This document shows, one piece after another, positions 57,101 to 63,853 of a DNA stretch of 64,000 nt; within the stretch, counting starts at the first letter, position 1, and every line of letters starts with the position of its first letter. The translations under genes were made by a program, and so were the position numbers. This stretch comes from an uncultured Rhodocyclaceae bacterium. GTDB lineage: Bacteria; Pseudomonadota; Gammaproteobacteria; Burkholderiales; Rhodocyclaceae. The stretch is from NCBI GenBank assembly GCA_907163075.1, contig CAJQTY010000001.1, forward strand, positions 2,294,001-2,358,000, in the 5' to 3' direction. The notes below the pieces were generated by a model. That model was not told the DNA's origin and did not search any database. It saw nothing but the letters and a program-made list of their open reading frames with translations.

Positions 57101-57264
57101 AGATTGACGTTTAGCCGTCCTTCGGTAGCACTGAATAAGCTCTCTCCTGTAATTTCTGAAGGGGCAAGGGCCTTCGCCAAAATCTCAGCAAGACGGAAAA
57201 GATTGATAGATGGGGTGCGGGTGCGCGCAGTGATGCTGGCGCCACCCATAGGGGGAGTACTCAT
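54154..57264 (-). CDS. Unknown 1036-aa protein, first of defence-like trio
   Basis: This leading gene of a three-gene operon is preceded by a good ribosome site (AAGGAG) and a regulated-looking promoter region. The N-terminal 600 residues are helical and unassigned. The last 300 form alternating strands and helices: RVAVISYVTRPCDTH (about 735), YKHIVLLSHHFGSRHIG (about 811), LLYSLRRDVFPATR, then LAVVSENGRPQSGFCTYFFD (about 911) and a helical end. That order of strands resembles the RNase H-like PIWI domain of Argonaute relatives, without an obvious DEDx catalytic set. The likeness is by eye only. Together with the helicase and the small partner it recalls three-gene PIWI-RE modules, but it may be an unrelated new family. 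Confidence 0.7.
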   Translation of the reverse strand: MSTPPMGGASITARTRTPSINLFRLAEILAKALAPSEITGESLFSATEGRLNVNLGSALRCLFKAPAFKEDFAAGTDTGFFRDLELPPKGTTAKVGGRLLPGSEGKTTSSIEKLQTVIAEHLDNALSSTSLQALAVLETRQALDTLAKNLQVKLPEPPGTASLVPVGFASAERKIGEREKDVARVLSAIELVDGRDWLERLLDGIKNQLRREDLDDEDIEPVLATIRSQRDQPGSQIRRFLDFLDDEALARVRLQVTFRLMQSVAAQSGKPGLQTYVARVLECSQLFASSSGKSLALDVSTVYGQRSNTDLAEHLRKALFYGCLAVWAEWSVQIFETRVDKEQGFATKREVSYRFRVNGDNPDTGKSAFSTRLDRIEERLLSEDRKDGNNGKAIAELVFLRLVVPDSFDTPSAENIDTLATTIASALKANPEMAVRQLIEQLRSREKVMEQLAQALIKVLQTKSAKLVDDANRIADKFYVTVHRGMVDWSAVRSMNSRNTEILVKNDAGHDNIAWFQHLTITENPAEVRGLASYFVETQLMERSISPTGPRQEVRMTRNLDQPVLPVRFVPYVGSKVDGVQTWKPTDAVSAIFDIGCGIDFQYDERSLTLRKGVKNDEKATAEQLRSTACAAFALVAYMVLWEMVRRVHRVEGLQNLAVHLIRLQPKGKEAESEDGNAAVYSACQAIERALSRELLVKMQGFHTQGKVENVRFRKSNSLLAMQGSFPLTTSVGGSLDRVAVISYVTRPCDTHPLFPDADGFLFLSRTFCADRNPEGMTLRVDRMMSRLVESRKTFREPQLILEEIARLSGLGYKHIVLLSHHFGSRHIGRAAERHAPHSTREFFESAVTKFPDVLLYSLRRDVFPATRLHTRSASESAFEASSFTDHQRMYKQSEMDLLRGLQPIYTFATLAVVSENGRPQSGFCTYFFDEQRLTNIEWSEAVRQNMLGFNPQGKAAQETIMGVIRGLHFLESERAASKYQVLPVLDPFSWATPATTAAAGELEVMKRRGKGSVLLSFPALLAHVTKVLHKDRETV

Positions 57265-57728
57265 TGGTCAGCTCCTTTCTGGCAGCTACGCCACTTCATC
57301 CCTCCAGACGACCAAATCGGGAGAGCGGTATAAAAAACTAGTGTGCCCAGTATAGCCATTTGGAATCGCCAAATGCACTATTCGAATCGAAAGTCGATTT
57401 CAACCGCCGCCCAATTGGCTGGACAATCAGACAGAACACCAATCAATAGCGTGGTGATTGATGAACACTGACACACAATCGGCTCACCGCGTGAGCCTGC
57501 CTCAGATACACCGGTGTGTTCAATGTGGTTCGGCTACCCCATCGCACTTTCCGGACGTTCACTTCCAGAACCATAGTCAATAGTTTCATTGGGACATCGG
57601 TTAAATGAATCTAATTTGAATGCTTGATGTATTCTTTCCTCTTTCTTTCCGCGGCTATTAGATGGGTGAGTTGGTACTTCTAATGTCAGTAAGCCAAATC
57701 AATCCAACCCCAAAAGGAATGCTAAGAA
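57265..57728. promoter_or_regulatory. Divergent regulatory region with operator-like palindromes
   Basis: This 464-bp region separates the leftward trio from rightward small genes. CATTTGG-aatcg-CCAAATG at 57357-57375 is a perfect inverted repeat, and AATCGA-aag-TCGATT at 57385-57399 is another. On the minus strand TATACT (57349-57354) could be a -10 box just downstream of the first palindrome, so a repressor bound there would block the trio. No gene is seen. An AAAGGA near 57713 serves the next ATG. Confidence 0.45.
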
Positions 57729-58127
57729 ATGGGTGAATGGTCAGAGTATTTCGAGGATTTTCCCGAAGAAAATCCCGCCAATTGGGTAAACGGGAAATTC
57801 AATCCTGCCTTACGCGAACAACTGAACAAGGAAGCAACTCAGCAGGAGGCGGCTAATTCAGAAATTAACAACCTGATAGCGAAAGCCAAAGAAGCGAGAA
57901 AAGCCAAATCACTAGAACGAAAGGCCAATGCTTTCGTTGTCACAGAAGACTGCCCGCAATGCGGCCTTACAGAGCTAAAGACGTACAAACTGGAACAAGA
58001 CTTCTATCTGTGCGAATGTCAGGACTGTGGAATCTACGGTGCGGGCTCAACCCACGCTGAAGCGCTGGCAAGCACCTGTTCCGCTATTGGTGATGGTTTG
58101 GACTGGCGAGACGAAATGCTCGACTAG
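57729..58127 (+). CDS. Small zinc-ribbon protein, unknown
   Basis: This 132-aa protein is not recognised. An N-terminal acidic stretch (EYFEDFPEENPANWVNGKFNP) leads into a Lys/Glu/Ala-rich helix (residues 38-72), and the C-terminus carries a four-Cys zinc ribbon: EDCPQCGLTEL, then CECQDCGIYG. It starts at the ATG at 57729 with AAAGGA upstream. It is divergent from the trio. The short ribbon suggests nucleic-acid or protein binding. It may be a small component of a neighbouring system or an independent gene. Confidence 0.6.
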   Translation: MGEWSEYFEDFPEENPANWVNGKFNPALREQLNKEATQQEAANSEINNLIAKAKEARKAKSLERKANAFVVTEDCPQCGLTELKTYKLEQDFYLCECQDCGIYGAGSTHAEALASTCSAIGDGLDWRDEMLD

Positions 58128-58239
58128 AGCTTGTTCACTCGCGGATGAGGCTTAGCGGGCTCCGGAGAAGTCCCAGCTTAGAAACTGTTCTTTTGGTTAC
58201 TTCAAAGCCTCTGGTTTTCTGGCCTTCACCCGATATGTC

Positions 58240-58917
58240 ATGCGTAAGTTGAAACCAATGACACCCATTTATGACTCACGGACCGTATTGGCGCACGGTG
58301 ACAGACTCGGTGCATCTGTGTACTTGATGAATGAGGCCCCTGGTAAAAACGAGACAAAATCAGGCATAACGTCCTTCGGACAGCAAGGTGGCAACATTTT
58401 TCGCGCATTGAGGAAATCTGGTATTTCGTGGGCATTGGCCCACGAAATGTTCGTTTGGCCCCAAAACGGTGCTGCGGTGCAGTCACAACGCCATACCAAT
58501 AAAGCAATATTCTTAGATGCTCGAGCGAAGCACATTACTTGCACTAACGCGTTTCCTCGCTGGCCGAAGCCAAGTGCAGATTCCAGCAGCTTCTGTGCCC
58601 CTCTAGAAGCTGACATCGCCACCACTGAAAACTTATCGCGAATTCGGGGGGAAATATGTGCAACACACCGAGTAATACTGGTGTGCGGTAGGTGCGCTTA
58701 CTTCGCATGCCTTGGCAAAAAACTAACTCTTCCATCTAAGCGCGAAGGCACTGAGCTGTCAGAGGACGAAATAGTGTGTCTGAATAATCGACTTGGCTCA
58801 CACTTTGAGAAAGGTTGGTACATGGGACATACTCGCCGGTGGTCAATGAAATCAGAAAGAATCTTTTCCGCGCTAAAGCTCTTGGCCAAATACGTTGGTT
58901 GGCCGCTTGAGGACTAA
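58240..58917 (+). CDS. Uracil-DNA-glycosylase-superfamily-like protein
   Basis: This 225-aa protein shows the plan of the family 4/5 uracil-DNA glycosylases in weak form. An N-terminal YLMNEAPGKNETKSG (about residue 28) parallels the GEAPG motif. ITCTNAFPRWPKP (about 98) matches the strand that binds the base. VILVCGRCAYFACLG (about 145) matches the central LG.tA strand, and MGHTRRWSMKS (about 193) stands where the catalytic HPS loop is expected. The Cys pattern for an iron-sulfur cluster is not evident. It could excise a modified base or bind nucleotides in a defence setting. The start could be at 58240 or at an ATG 18 bp later. Confidence 0.5.
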   Translation: MRKLKPMTPIYDSRTVLAHGDRLGASVYLMNEAPGKNETKSGITSFGQQGGNIFRALRKSGISWALAHEMFVWPQNGAAVQSQRHTNKAIFLDARAKHITCTNAFPRWPKPSADSSSFCAPLEADIATTENLSRIRGEICATHRVILVCGRCAYFACLGKKLTLPSKREGTELSEDEIVCLNNRLGSHFEKGWYMGHTRRWSMKSERIFSALKLLAKYVGWPLED

Positions 58918-59195
58918 CTTGGCCAGCTCACTTTAACCATAGTCTGAACGCGTGCTAGTTACCTGACGCTTTGTGTCTCACAGACGGTCCTTTCAGAGAT
59001 GAGTTCGCGAGGCAATAAATACTAATTTTCGCAGCTCAGCGACAATTCACTAAAAATTCTCGCTCTCCAGCGACAAAACTCGGAAATCCAGCAGAATCTT
59101 CGCCACTGAGCGACACACCCATCGCGCCGAGGGCTTTGGCGTGAGCCGCATCCTGCGCCGGTACCTCCGTGGGAGTTTCGGCATCCCCAGGTAAT
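58918..59195. other. Gap holding an IS-end remnant
   Basis: No intact gene is seen. Three imperfect 21-bp direct repeats at 59024-59115 are described separately. From 59118 to 59195 a minus-strand frame reads GDAETPTEVPAQDAAHAKAL, which has coding character but no start. Confidence 0.35.
59024..59115 (-). repeat. IS21-like terminal repeat remnant
   Basis: Three 21-bp units begin at 59024, 59055 and 59095. Each has the form AATnnTCGC then six variable bases then AGCGACA, spaced 31 and 40 bp apart. Read on the minus strand each starts TGTCGCT, and multiple transposase-binding repeats of this style are characteristic of the ends of IS21-family elements. No istA or istB gene is present, so only one end survives. 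It lies beside a truncated-looking 42-codon gene. Confidence 0.55.
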
Positions 59196-59324
59196 TTACT
59201 CCTCGGCGGCGGTCTTATAGTCTGCCGCGTTACGCAGGAAGTCCGCGATTGCCCCTGGCGTCGGAGCGACCACCTCAAAGGCCTTCATCTTGATGAGGTT
59301 TTCGTATCCAGCTGGGCGCGCCAT
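59196..59324 (-). CDS. 42-aa ORF coupled to nucleotidyltransferase
   Basis: This 42-codon frame starts with an ATG that overlaps the stop codon of the nucleotidyltransferase gene (TGATG), and reads MARPAGYENLIKMKAFEVV then APTPGAIADFLRNAADY before TAA. The coding character is good and the coupling is typical of two-gene modules. The text looks like the N-terminus of a larger helical partner (HEPN-like proteins often follow such nucleotidyltransferases), so this is probably a truncated partner cut off near the IS-end remnant at 59115. A true small protein cannot be excluded. Confidence 0.45.
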   Translation of the reverse strand: MARPAGYENLIKMKAFEVVAPTPGAIADFLRNAADYKTAAEE

Positions 59325-59881
59325 CACAGTATCCTCAGAGTGGGACCCTGGACAATCTGGGCCATGACGGGGTCAGAGCCTAACAGAGCAGTCCACTCAG
59401 CCGGCTCATACAGGGAAAAATTGATGGGGCGCATTAGGCCTTGCTCGGCCAGGTGAAGGGCCTCGGATAGCTCAAGCAGAGGTGCGCTTCCGACGACAAT
59501 CAGGTCGATGTCGCTCCGGCCGCTGTCGCTGCCTTTGGCTACGGAGCCGAACACGAAGGCTGAGGTGATGCGGTCGGCAAAAGGCGCAAGAGCTTCTTTA
59601 ATCGGCTCCGCCACTGCAAATGACTTACGCGCAATACTGAGTAACTCTAGGTACAGGATGAACTCGGTATTCGCCTGGATGCTCCGTTGCCAGCCTCGGC
59701 GAGGGCCTTCCCGAAGCACACCGGCTTCGACCAGGCGGTCCACCTGCTTTTTTGCGCTTCCGCGCCCGCTATTCGCCAGTTGCAGTAGTTCCTGCAGCGT
59801 GAAGCTGCGGTCAGGATGCGGCAGCGTAGCCCCCAGCACTCGTTGCAAGCTCGGTGTAAAGAGAAAGTCGGCTAAGCCCAC
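59324..59881 (-). CDS. Winged-helix plus minimal nucleotidyltransferase
   Basis: This 185-aa protein has an N-terminal winged helix (residues 10-70; SFTLQELLQLANSGRGSAKKQVDRLVEAGVL) and a C-terminal nucleotidyltransferase domain of the MNT type. The active-site pattern is complete: FVFGSVAKGSDSGRSDIDL at about residues 108-126, with the GS and two Asp. In MNT-HEPN toxin-antitoxin pairs the MNT protein modifies and silences a HEPN nuclease; the HEPN partner here seems to be reduced to the 42-codon ORF downstream. The start is a GTG at 59881 with AAGGA eight bases before it. An ATP-using modifier role is inferred from the family. Confidence 0.8.
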   Translation of the reverse strand: MGLADFLFTPSLQRVLGATLPHPDRSFTLQELLQLANSGRGSAKKQVDRLVEAGVLREGPRRGWQRSIQANTEFILYLELLSIARKSFAVAEPIKEALAPFADRITSAFVFGSVAKGSDSGRSDIDLIVVGSAPLLELSEALHLAEQGLMRPINFSLYEPAEWTALLGSDPVMAQIVQGPTLRIL

Positions 59882-60073
59882 GGCAAATCCTTCATATAGG
59901 TATTGTTGTCCCTATTTTGAGGATTAGGCAAGGCAGTTACCGAGACAGCCGCCTGGCGTAGTGGAGGCGTTTTTTTGGTCATCTGCGTAGCAACACCCCT
60001 CGTATAGCCGAGGGTCTGAAGAACCGAGGTACTGGTAGGCCTCAGATATTTATCTCGACCACCTTCCGCTTTC

Positions 60074-60610
60074 CTAATTAACAGGTTTAACGGAGCGATT
60101 CTTCGGCCACATACGCGGTTTCGTTTCCGATGGCGAGGACCTTGGAACAGGGGGTAGCAAGCCGGTGTAGACCAGTTTATCGATGTCCTCGAGTTTCAGA
60201 TTCTTGTTGGACAGGCGATTCAGCAGCTCCGTTAGCTCAAGTTCCCCAAGCCCGTGCGCTGTCTGGCAAAGAATAAGTGGCCCATAGTTCCGTGGAAACT
60301 GCGACGCAGCGTCATCAAGCACAATAAAGCGGCGGCGATAGTTTGTCGCTTTTACGTGGGCACGTATCTCGTCAACGCGTTTGCTGTCAGGTAGGACTGG
60401 CGTGATGCCAATTATCTGATGTTGTGTGTCCCTAGAGAACCAGCTTCGCATCACGTCAAAAGGGAGGATTTCTCGATAGCTCGACGAAATTACGACTTCA
60501 AGCCTTGGGTGCATACGCATCACCAACTCGAACGTTTCCAAATGCTCAAAGGGGCCACGAATATTTGGAACACAGTTTAGAACACCGTCGAAATTCAGAT
60601 AGATTCTCAC
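60074..60610 (-). CDS. HAD-like hydrolase, HAD_SAK family-like
   Basis: This 178-aa protein opens with YLNFDGVLNC, where the family DxDGVL nucleophile motif has Asn in place of the first Asp. LEVVISSSYRE (about residue 38) is motif II with Ser, and FIVLDDAASQFP (about 95) is motif III/IV with two Asp. The layout matches the HAD domain family seen in RNA-repair-linked proteins (HAD_SAK). The Asn for nucleophilic Asp change suggests reduced phosphatase activity or a binding role. It starts at a GTG at 60610 and stands alone on the minus strand. Confidence 0.6.
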   Translation of the reverse strand: MRIYLNFDGVLNCVPNIRGPFEHLETFELVMRMHPRLEVVISSSYREILPFDVMRSWFSRDTQHQIIGITPVLPDSKRVDEIRAHVKATNYRRRFIVLDDAASQFPRNYGPLILCQTAHGLGELELTELLNRLSNKNLKLEDIDKLVYTGLLPPVPRSSPSETKPRMWPKNRSVKPVN

Positions 60611-60685
60611 CGCTTAGACTCTCACTTTAGTGAATGAGGTGGTGGGTGCCAGCGTTTTTCAAGCACTAAGCTCTGGAACCAATCG

Positions 60686-61036
60686 CTATTTATCATCAAC
60701 TTGTTTCATCGCTATCAGTGCTCGCATGGCTGCTTCGCTATACGTACTGCCTGTGCAAGTTGATTTACCCATCACACAAGTCACTACACCGTCGCTAACG
60801 GAAAAACTCGCAGAATGCTCGAGCGCAACGTCAAACGGGTAAAGCGCATGGGCATCTTCAAATGAGGTTTTCACATAATTCGAGTCATTGGCTCCAAAGA
60901 GGAGCAGCGATTTATGTCGGGTACTGTGGATAGCAAAAGGGCCGTCGGCTGTTCCCATTAGCGCAACACCGCACGATTGCAAGAATGAATACTCCAGCAA
61001 ACTGCCAGATAGTGTCTGCGGGTCAGTCTTGTGCAT
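60686..61036 (-). CDS. Phage-type hypothetical protein, 116 aa
   Basis: The start is the ATG at 61036, preceded by GAGGAAA; a GTG 12 bp upstream is less likely. The sequence has no firm family. The C-terminal GSTYSEAAMRALIAMKQ resembles the tail of NinX/DUF2591-type phage proteins, which also end in an Ala/Met-rich helix that follows a Tyr-x-Glu-Ala turn. A central part contains SLLLFGANDSNYV. The protein probably comes from phage-associated cargo. It follows the XRE regulator on the same strand with a hairpin in between. Confidence 0.5.
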   Translation of the reverse strand: MHKTDPQTLSGSLLEYSFLQSCGVALMGTADGPFAIHSTRHKSLLLFGANDSNYVKTSFEDAHALYPFDVALEHSASFSVSDGVVTCVMGKSTCTGSTYSEAAMRALIAMKQVDDK

Positions 61037-61055
61037 GGATTTCCTCACATAGAAA

Positions 61056-61078
61056 TAATCCCCCGTGCAGGGGGATTA
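61056..61078 (-). terminator. Hairpin after XRE regulator gene
   Basis: A perfect 9-bp stem, TAATCCCCC and GGGGGATTA with a 5-nt loop, lies 10 bp after the regulator's stop codon. On the minus strand it is followed by the T-rich TTTCT, so it can act as a modest terminator. Confidence 0.5.
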
Positions 61079-61088
61079 AGAATTAGAA

Positions 61089-61592
61089 CTACTCGGATTT
61101 GTTCATCCGCAACTCAAACGGAACATACGCCTGACCCACTGCCTCGACCTCACCCGTGCTAACTCGCTGTGGTAGCAGACGAACCCCCTCGGCACGCTCG
61201 TAAAGCAAAACGACTAAGAACTTGGCCGCATACGGTAGCCCAATCAGCATTCCAGCATCGACGGCTGTCTCGGCACCGATTTTTGACTTGGCAATTTGCT
61301 CCAGTGAGCTATCAATACGCATCTCCATCGTCATGGGTGAAATAAAGAAATCCTTTGCCCGTAGCCTTCCCGCAAGCAGATAAACCAGTACAACCGGGAT
61401 TCCGAGATACTCCGCACATCCGCGCAGGAATTGCTCGCTAACCGAAGCAAGAGGCTTTGTTCCCCGCGACAATTGGGAAAGATAACTTCCCCCAACCTTT
61501 AAGCGATGACCTACCTGAGCCAGTGACAAATCGTCTTGCCCCATCTTCGTTCGCAATAACTCGATGAGACCGCGTCCAACAAATTCATCCAT
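61089..61592 (-). CDS. XRE-type helix-turn-helix regulator
   Basis: This 167-aa protein has an N-terminal helix-turn-helix: LSLAQVGHRLKVGGSYLSQLSRG at about residues 20-45. The start is the ATG at 61592 (MDEFVGRGLIELL), which has a perfect GGAGG five bases upstream; an ATG 54 bp earlier lacks any ribosome site. The remaining 110 residues carry two hydrophobic stretches (YLGIPVVLVYLLAG and AAKFLVVLLYE) and may form a ligand or dimer domain. A perfect palindrome, GGGACA-ga-TGTCCC at 61610-61623, lies 18 bp before the start and is a likely autoregulatory operator. Confidence 0.72.
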   Translation of the reverse strand: MDEFVGRGLIELLRTKMGQDDLSLAQVGHRLKVGGSYLSQLSRGTKPLASVSEQFLRGCAEYLGIPVVLVYLLAGRLRAKDFFISPMTMEMRIDSSLEQIAKSKIGAETAVDAGMLIGLPYAAKFLVVLLYERAEGVRLLPQRVSTGEVEAVGQAYVPFELRMNKSE

Positions 61593-61609
61593 GATGTCCT
61601 CCGTTGACC

Positions 61610-61623
61610 GGGACAGATGTCCC
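61610..61623. promoter_or_regulatory. Operator-like palindrome before XRE gene
   Basis: GGGACAGATGTCCC is a perfect 6-2-6 palindrome between a possible -10 box (TATACC on the minus strand, 61628-61633) and the ribosome site of the regulator. That position fits repression by the encoded XRE protein. No strong -35 is seen. The 290-bp stretch 61647-61936 contains nothing else that I can name. Confidence 0.5.
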
Positions 61624-61936
61624 TCTTGGTATAGCGAGTCGGTCATGGATAACGAATAGTCAGTGCATTTATCCTTATAGGCAAATCCGGTTACTGGTGG
61701 TGTTAAAGGTTTGCTGGTGGTACAAGATTTGAAAAACGGGTCATCGGCTGAAAAGGGCGCTTCAGCACTTCCTGGCGAGAGGTAACGACGCGGCGCCAGT
61801 CAGCGAATTGGCACAGGCGGGAAGGTCTGCGCCTAGGTGACCTTGTCGCGTATAGCGCGCTCTCGGCGAGCGGCTAGGAATACAGTCTGGAACACTGATG
61901 TGCGGCTAATGGGCTATATAAGGAAAGCACATTGGC

Positions 61937-63013
61937 TCACGCCAGTATCGCTACTGACTTAATTTGTACCCAAACACGACTGCCCGGCTGAATGCTAAGG
62001 TCCCTGCGAGAGCGCTCGGTAATTCGGGCCACGATAGGTGTTGGGCCAACATATAGCTGGACTAACACATGTCCAGGTGTGTTGGTCGATACGACAGACG
62101 TCACCCGTCCCTCTAATATGTTTAGGATACTTGTTGCCTGCGGCTTTACTAATGCGAGGCTTACGTCGCGGGCATGGATGCGGCAGCGTAGACGACTGCC
62201 CAATGCCTCATAGCGTTGCCCCACATATATGCTTCCTCCCTGGAAATCGAGTCGCGAAAGGCTGTCTGCCTCATTAGAAGACAGAACGGTTTCCAGTACC
62301 ACGCCAGCATCATCGGCAAATGTGGGGGGTAAGTCTATGCGCGCCAAGGTTTCGGTCAATAGGCCACTTGCCACAACCTTGCCCTCGTCAAGCAGTACCA
62401 AGTGGTCCGCCAATCGTGCCACCTCGTCAGGTGAGTGGCTAACGTAAATAATGGGGATGGAAAGCTCATCGTGCAGCCGCTCTAGATACGGCAGGATTTC
62501 GAGTTTTCGTTTTAAGTCTAGGGAGGCCAGCGGCTCGTCCATCAGCAACAACTGTGGGGCTGTAAGCAAAGCGCGGGCAATGGCGACGCGTTGACGCTCA
62601 CCGCCGGAGAGGCTTACAGGTCGACGTTCTAGCAGGTTACCGATGCCTAGCAACTCCGCAACCTCGAATAGATTAAAGCGTCGTTTTGGCTCGGCGATAC
62701 GTTTGAGTCCAAACTCAAGGTTGCCTTTGACGGTGAGGTGTTCGAACAGACTGGCTTCTTGAAACACATACCCCAGGGCACGCAGATGCGTGGGTACGAA
62801 AATATCCCGTGACTCGTCTTGCCACACGGTGTCACCAAGGGAAAATAGCCCCAGCTTTGCTCTTTCAAGGCCCGCAATCGCTCGGAGCAAGGTAGTCTTT
62901 CCGGAGCCCGAATGGCCGAAGAGTGCCGTAACCCCTCTCCCTGGAAGTGTGAGGTCTACCTCAAGTTGAAAATCGCCACGGTCTATGCGGAAAGTTGCGC
63001 GAACTATATTCAT
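61937..63013 (-). CDS. modC: Molybdate ABC transporter ATPase (element copy)
   Basis: This 358-aa ATPase has the same length as the host copy at 17118-18194 and is clearly diverged from it at many positions, so it is not a recent duplicate. Walker A (GHSGSGKTTLL), LSGGERQR and Walker B (LLLMDEPLASLDL) are intact, as is the C-terminal MOP/TOBE domain. The start is the ATG at 63013 (MNIVRATFRIDRGDF); the longer frame would run through modB. It overlaps modB by 4 bp. It lies inside the element and, with the modB copy, would replace the function broken by the insertion. Confidence 0.93.
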   Translation of the reverse strand: MNIVRATFRIDRGDFQLEVDLTLPGRGVTALFGHSGSGKTTLLRAIAGLERAKLGLFSLGDTVWQDESRDIFVPTHLRALGYVFQEASLFEHLTVKGNLEFGLKRIAEPKRRFNLFEVAELLGIGNLLERRPVSLSGGERQRVAIARALLTAPQLLLMDEPLASLDLKRKLEILPYLERLHDELSIPIIYVSHSPDEVARLADHLVLLDEGKVVASGLLTETLARIDLPPTFADDAGVVLETVLSSNEADSLSRLDFQGGSIYVGQRYEALGSRLRCRIHARDVSLALVKPQATSILNILEGRVTSVVSTNTPGHVLVQLYVGPTPIVARITERSRRDLSIQPGSRVWVQIKSVAILA

Positions 63014-63690
63014 GCTTCTCTGCCGCGAACGGTCTGGGGATTGAAAGTGTAGACCGTCAGTAATACGGCAAAGCTGAATACCATCATGCAAGCGGCTAGC
63101 CAATGACCTTGGGTGTACTCAAGAGCTTCTACATGGTCATATATCTGAACCGAAACAACTCGCGTCCGACCCGGAATGTTGCCACCAATCATGAGCACTA
63201 CGCCAAATTCACCGACAGTGTGGGCAAATGCCAATATGGTGCCGGAGAGAAATCCAGGACGAGCAAGTGGCACCACAACCGACCAGAAGGTATTCCATGG
63301 ACTTGCTCGAAGTGTTGCTGCAACTTCCAGGGGTCGGTCACCTATTGCCGCGAAGGCATTTTGTAGCGGCTGAATCATGAACGGGAATGAGTACAGGATG
63401 GATGCGATAACGAGGCCAGGAAAGGTGAATGGCAAAACGCCCAATCCGAGCGCCTGAGTTATATGCCCCACCGGTCCATTTGGACCCATCGCCAACAATA
63501 GATAGAAGCCCAAAACGGTCGGTGGCAACACCAAAGGCAATGCGACCACAGCGCTAACAACACCCTTTAGCCGAGAACGAGTGCGCGCGAGCCACCAAGA
63601 AATAGGGGTGCCGATTAGCAGCAAGAATACCGTCACAGTACTGGCTAATTTGACAGTCAACCAAATGGCATCAAAATCTTGTGCATTCAT
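63010..63690 (-). CDS. modB: Molybdate ABC transporter permease (element copy)
   Basis: This complete 226-aa inner-membrane permease has five hydrophobic segments and the EAA loop LEVAATLRASPWNTFWSVVVP. It retains the segment YSFPFMIQPLQNAF, which is exactly where the host modB is split, so the element's own target site is present in an altered form. Its ATG lies 15 bp after the stop codon of the frame that continues from the host modB stump, so ribosomes finishing the stump could re-start here. Upstream purines are weak, which makes coupling likely. It completes a modBC pair at the right end of the element. Confidence 0.92.
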   Translation of the reverse strand: MNAQDFDAIWLTVKLASTVTVFLLLIGTPISWWLARTRSRLKGVVSAVVALPLVLPPTVLGFYLLLAMGPNGPVGHITQALGLGVLPFTFPGLVIASILYSFPFMIQPLQNAFAAIGDRPLEVAATLRASPWNTFWSVVVPLARPGFLSGTILAFAHTVGEFGVVLMIGGNIPGRTRVVSVQIYDHVEALEYTQGHWLAACMMVFSFAVLLTVYTFNPQTVRGREA

Positions 63691-63853
63691 GTTGTTTTTC
63701 TGAGTTTAGGGTTGAAAGCGAGCGCCGAAAATGGACTTGGTACGAAAAATAGCGTCCGTTTTTCCTAAAACACGATGGACAGAGGTAATTTCTCCAATCC
63801 ATAAATTACAGCAACTTACGCTGTCCATTCTTGCAATAGGCGGGGGTGACAAT
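63691..63853. repeat. AT-rich right end with inverted repeats
   Basis: Within this stretch ATGGACAG at 63775-63782 pairs with CTGTCCAT at 63821-63828, and GTAATTT at 63785-63791 pairs with AAATTAC at 63803-63809, nested inside. AAATGGAC also occurs at 63729-63735 and, in direct form, at the left end (18611-18618). Such spaced inverted copies are expected of recombinase binding sites at an element end. Confidence 0.55.
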
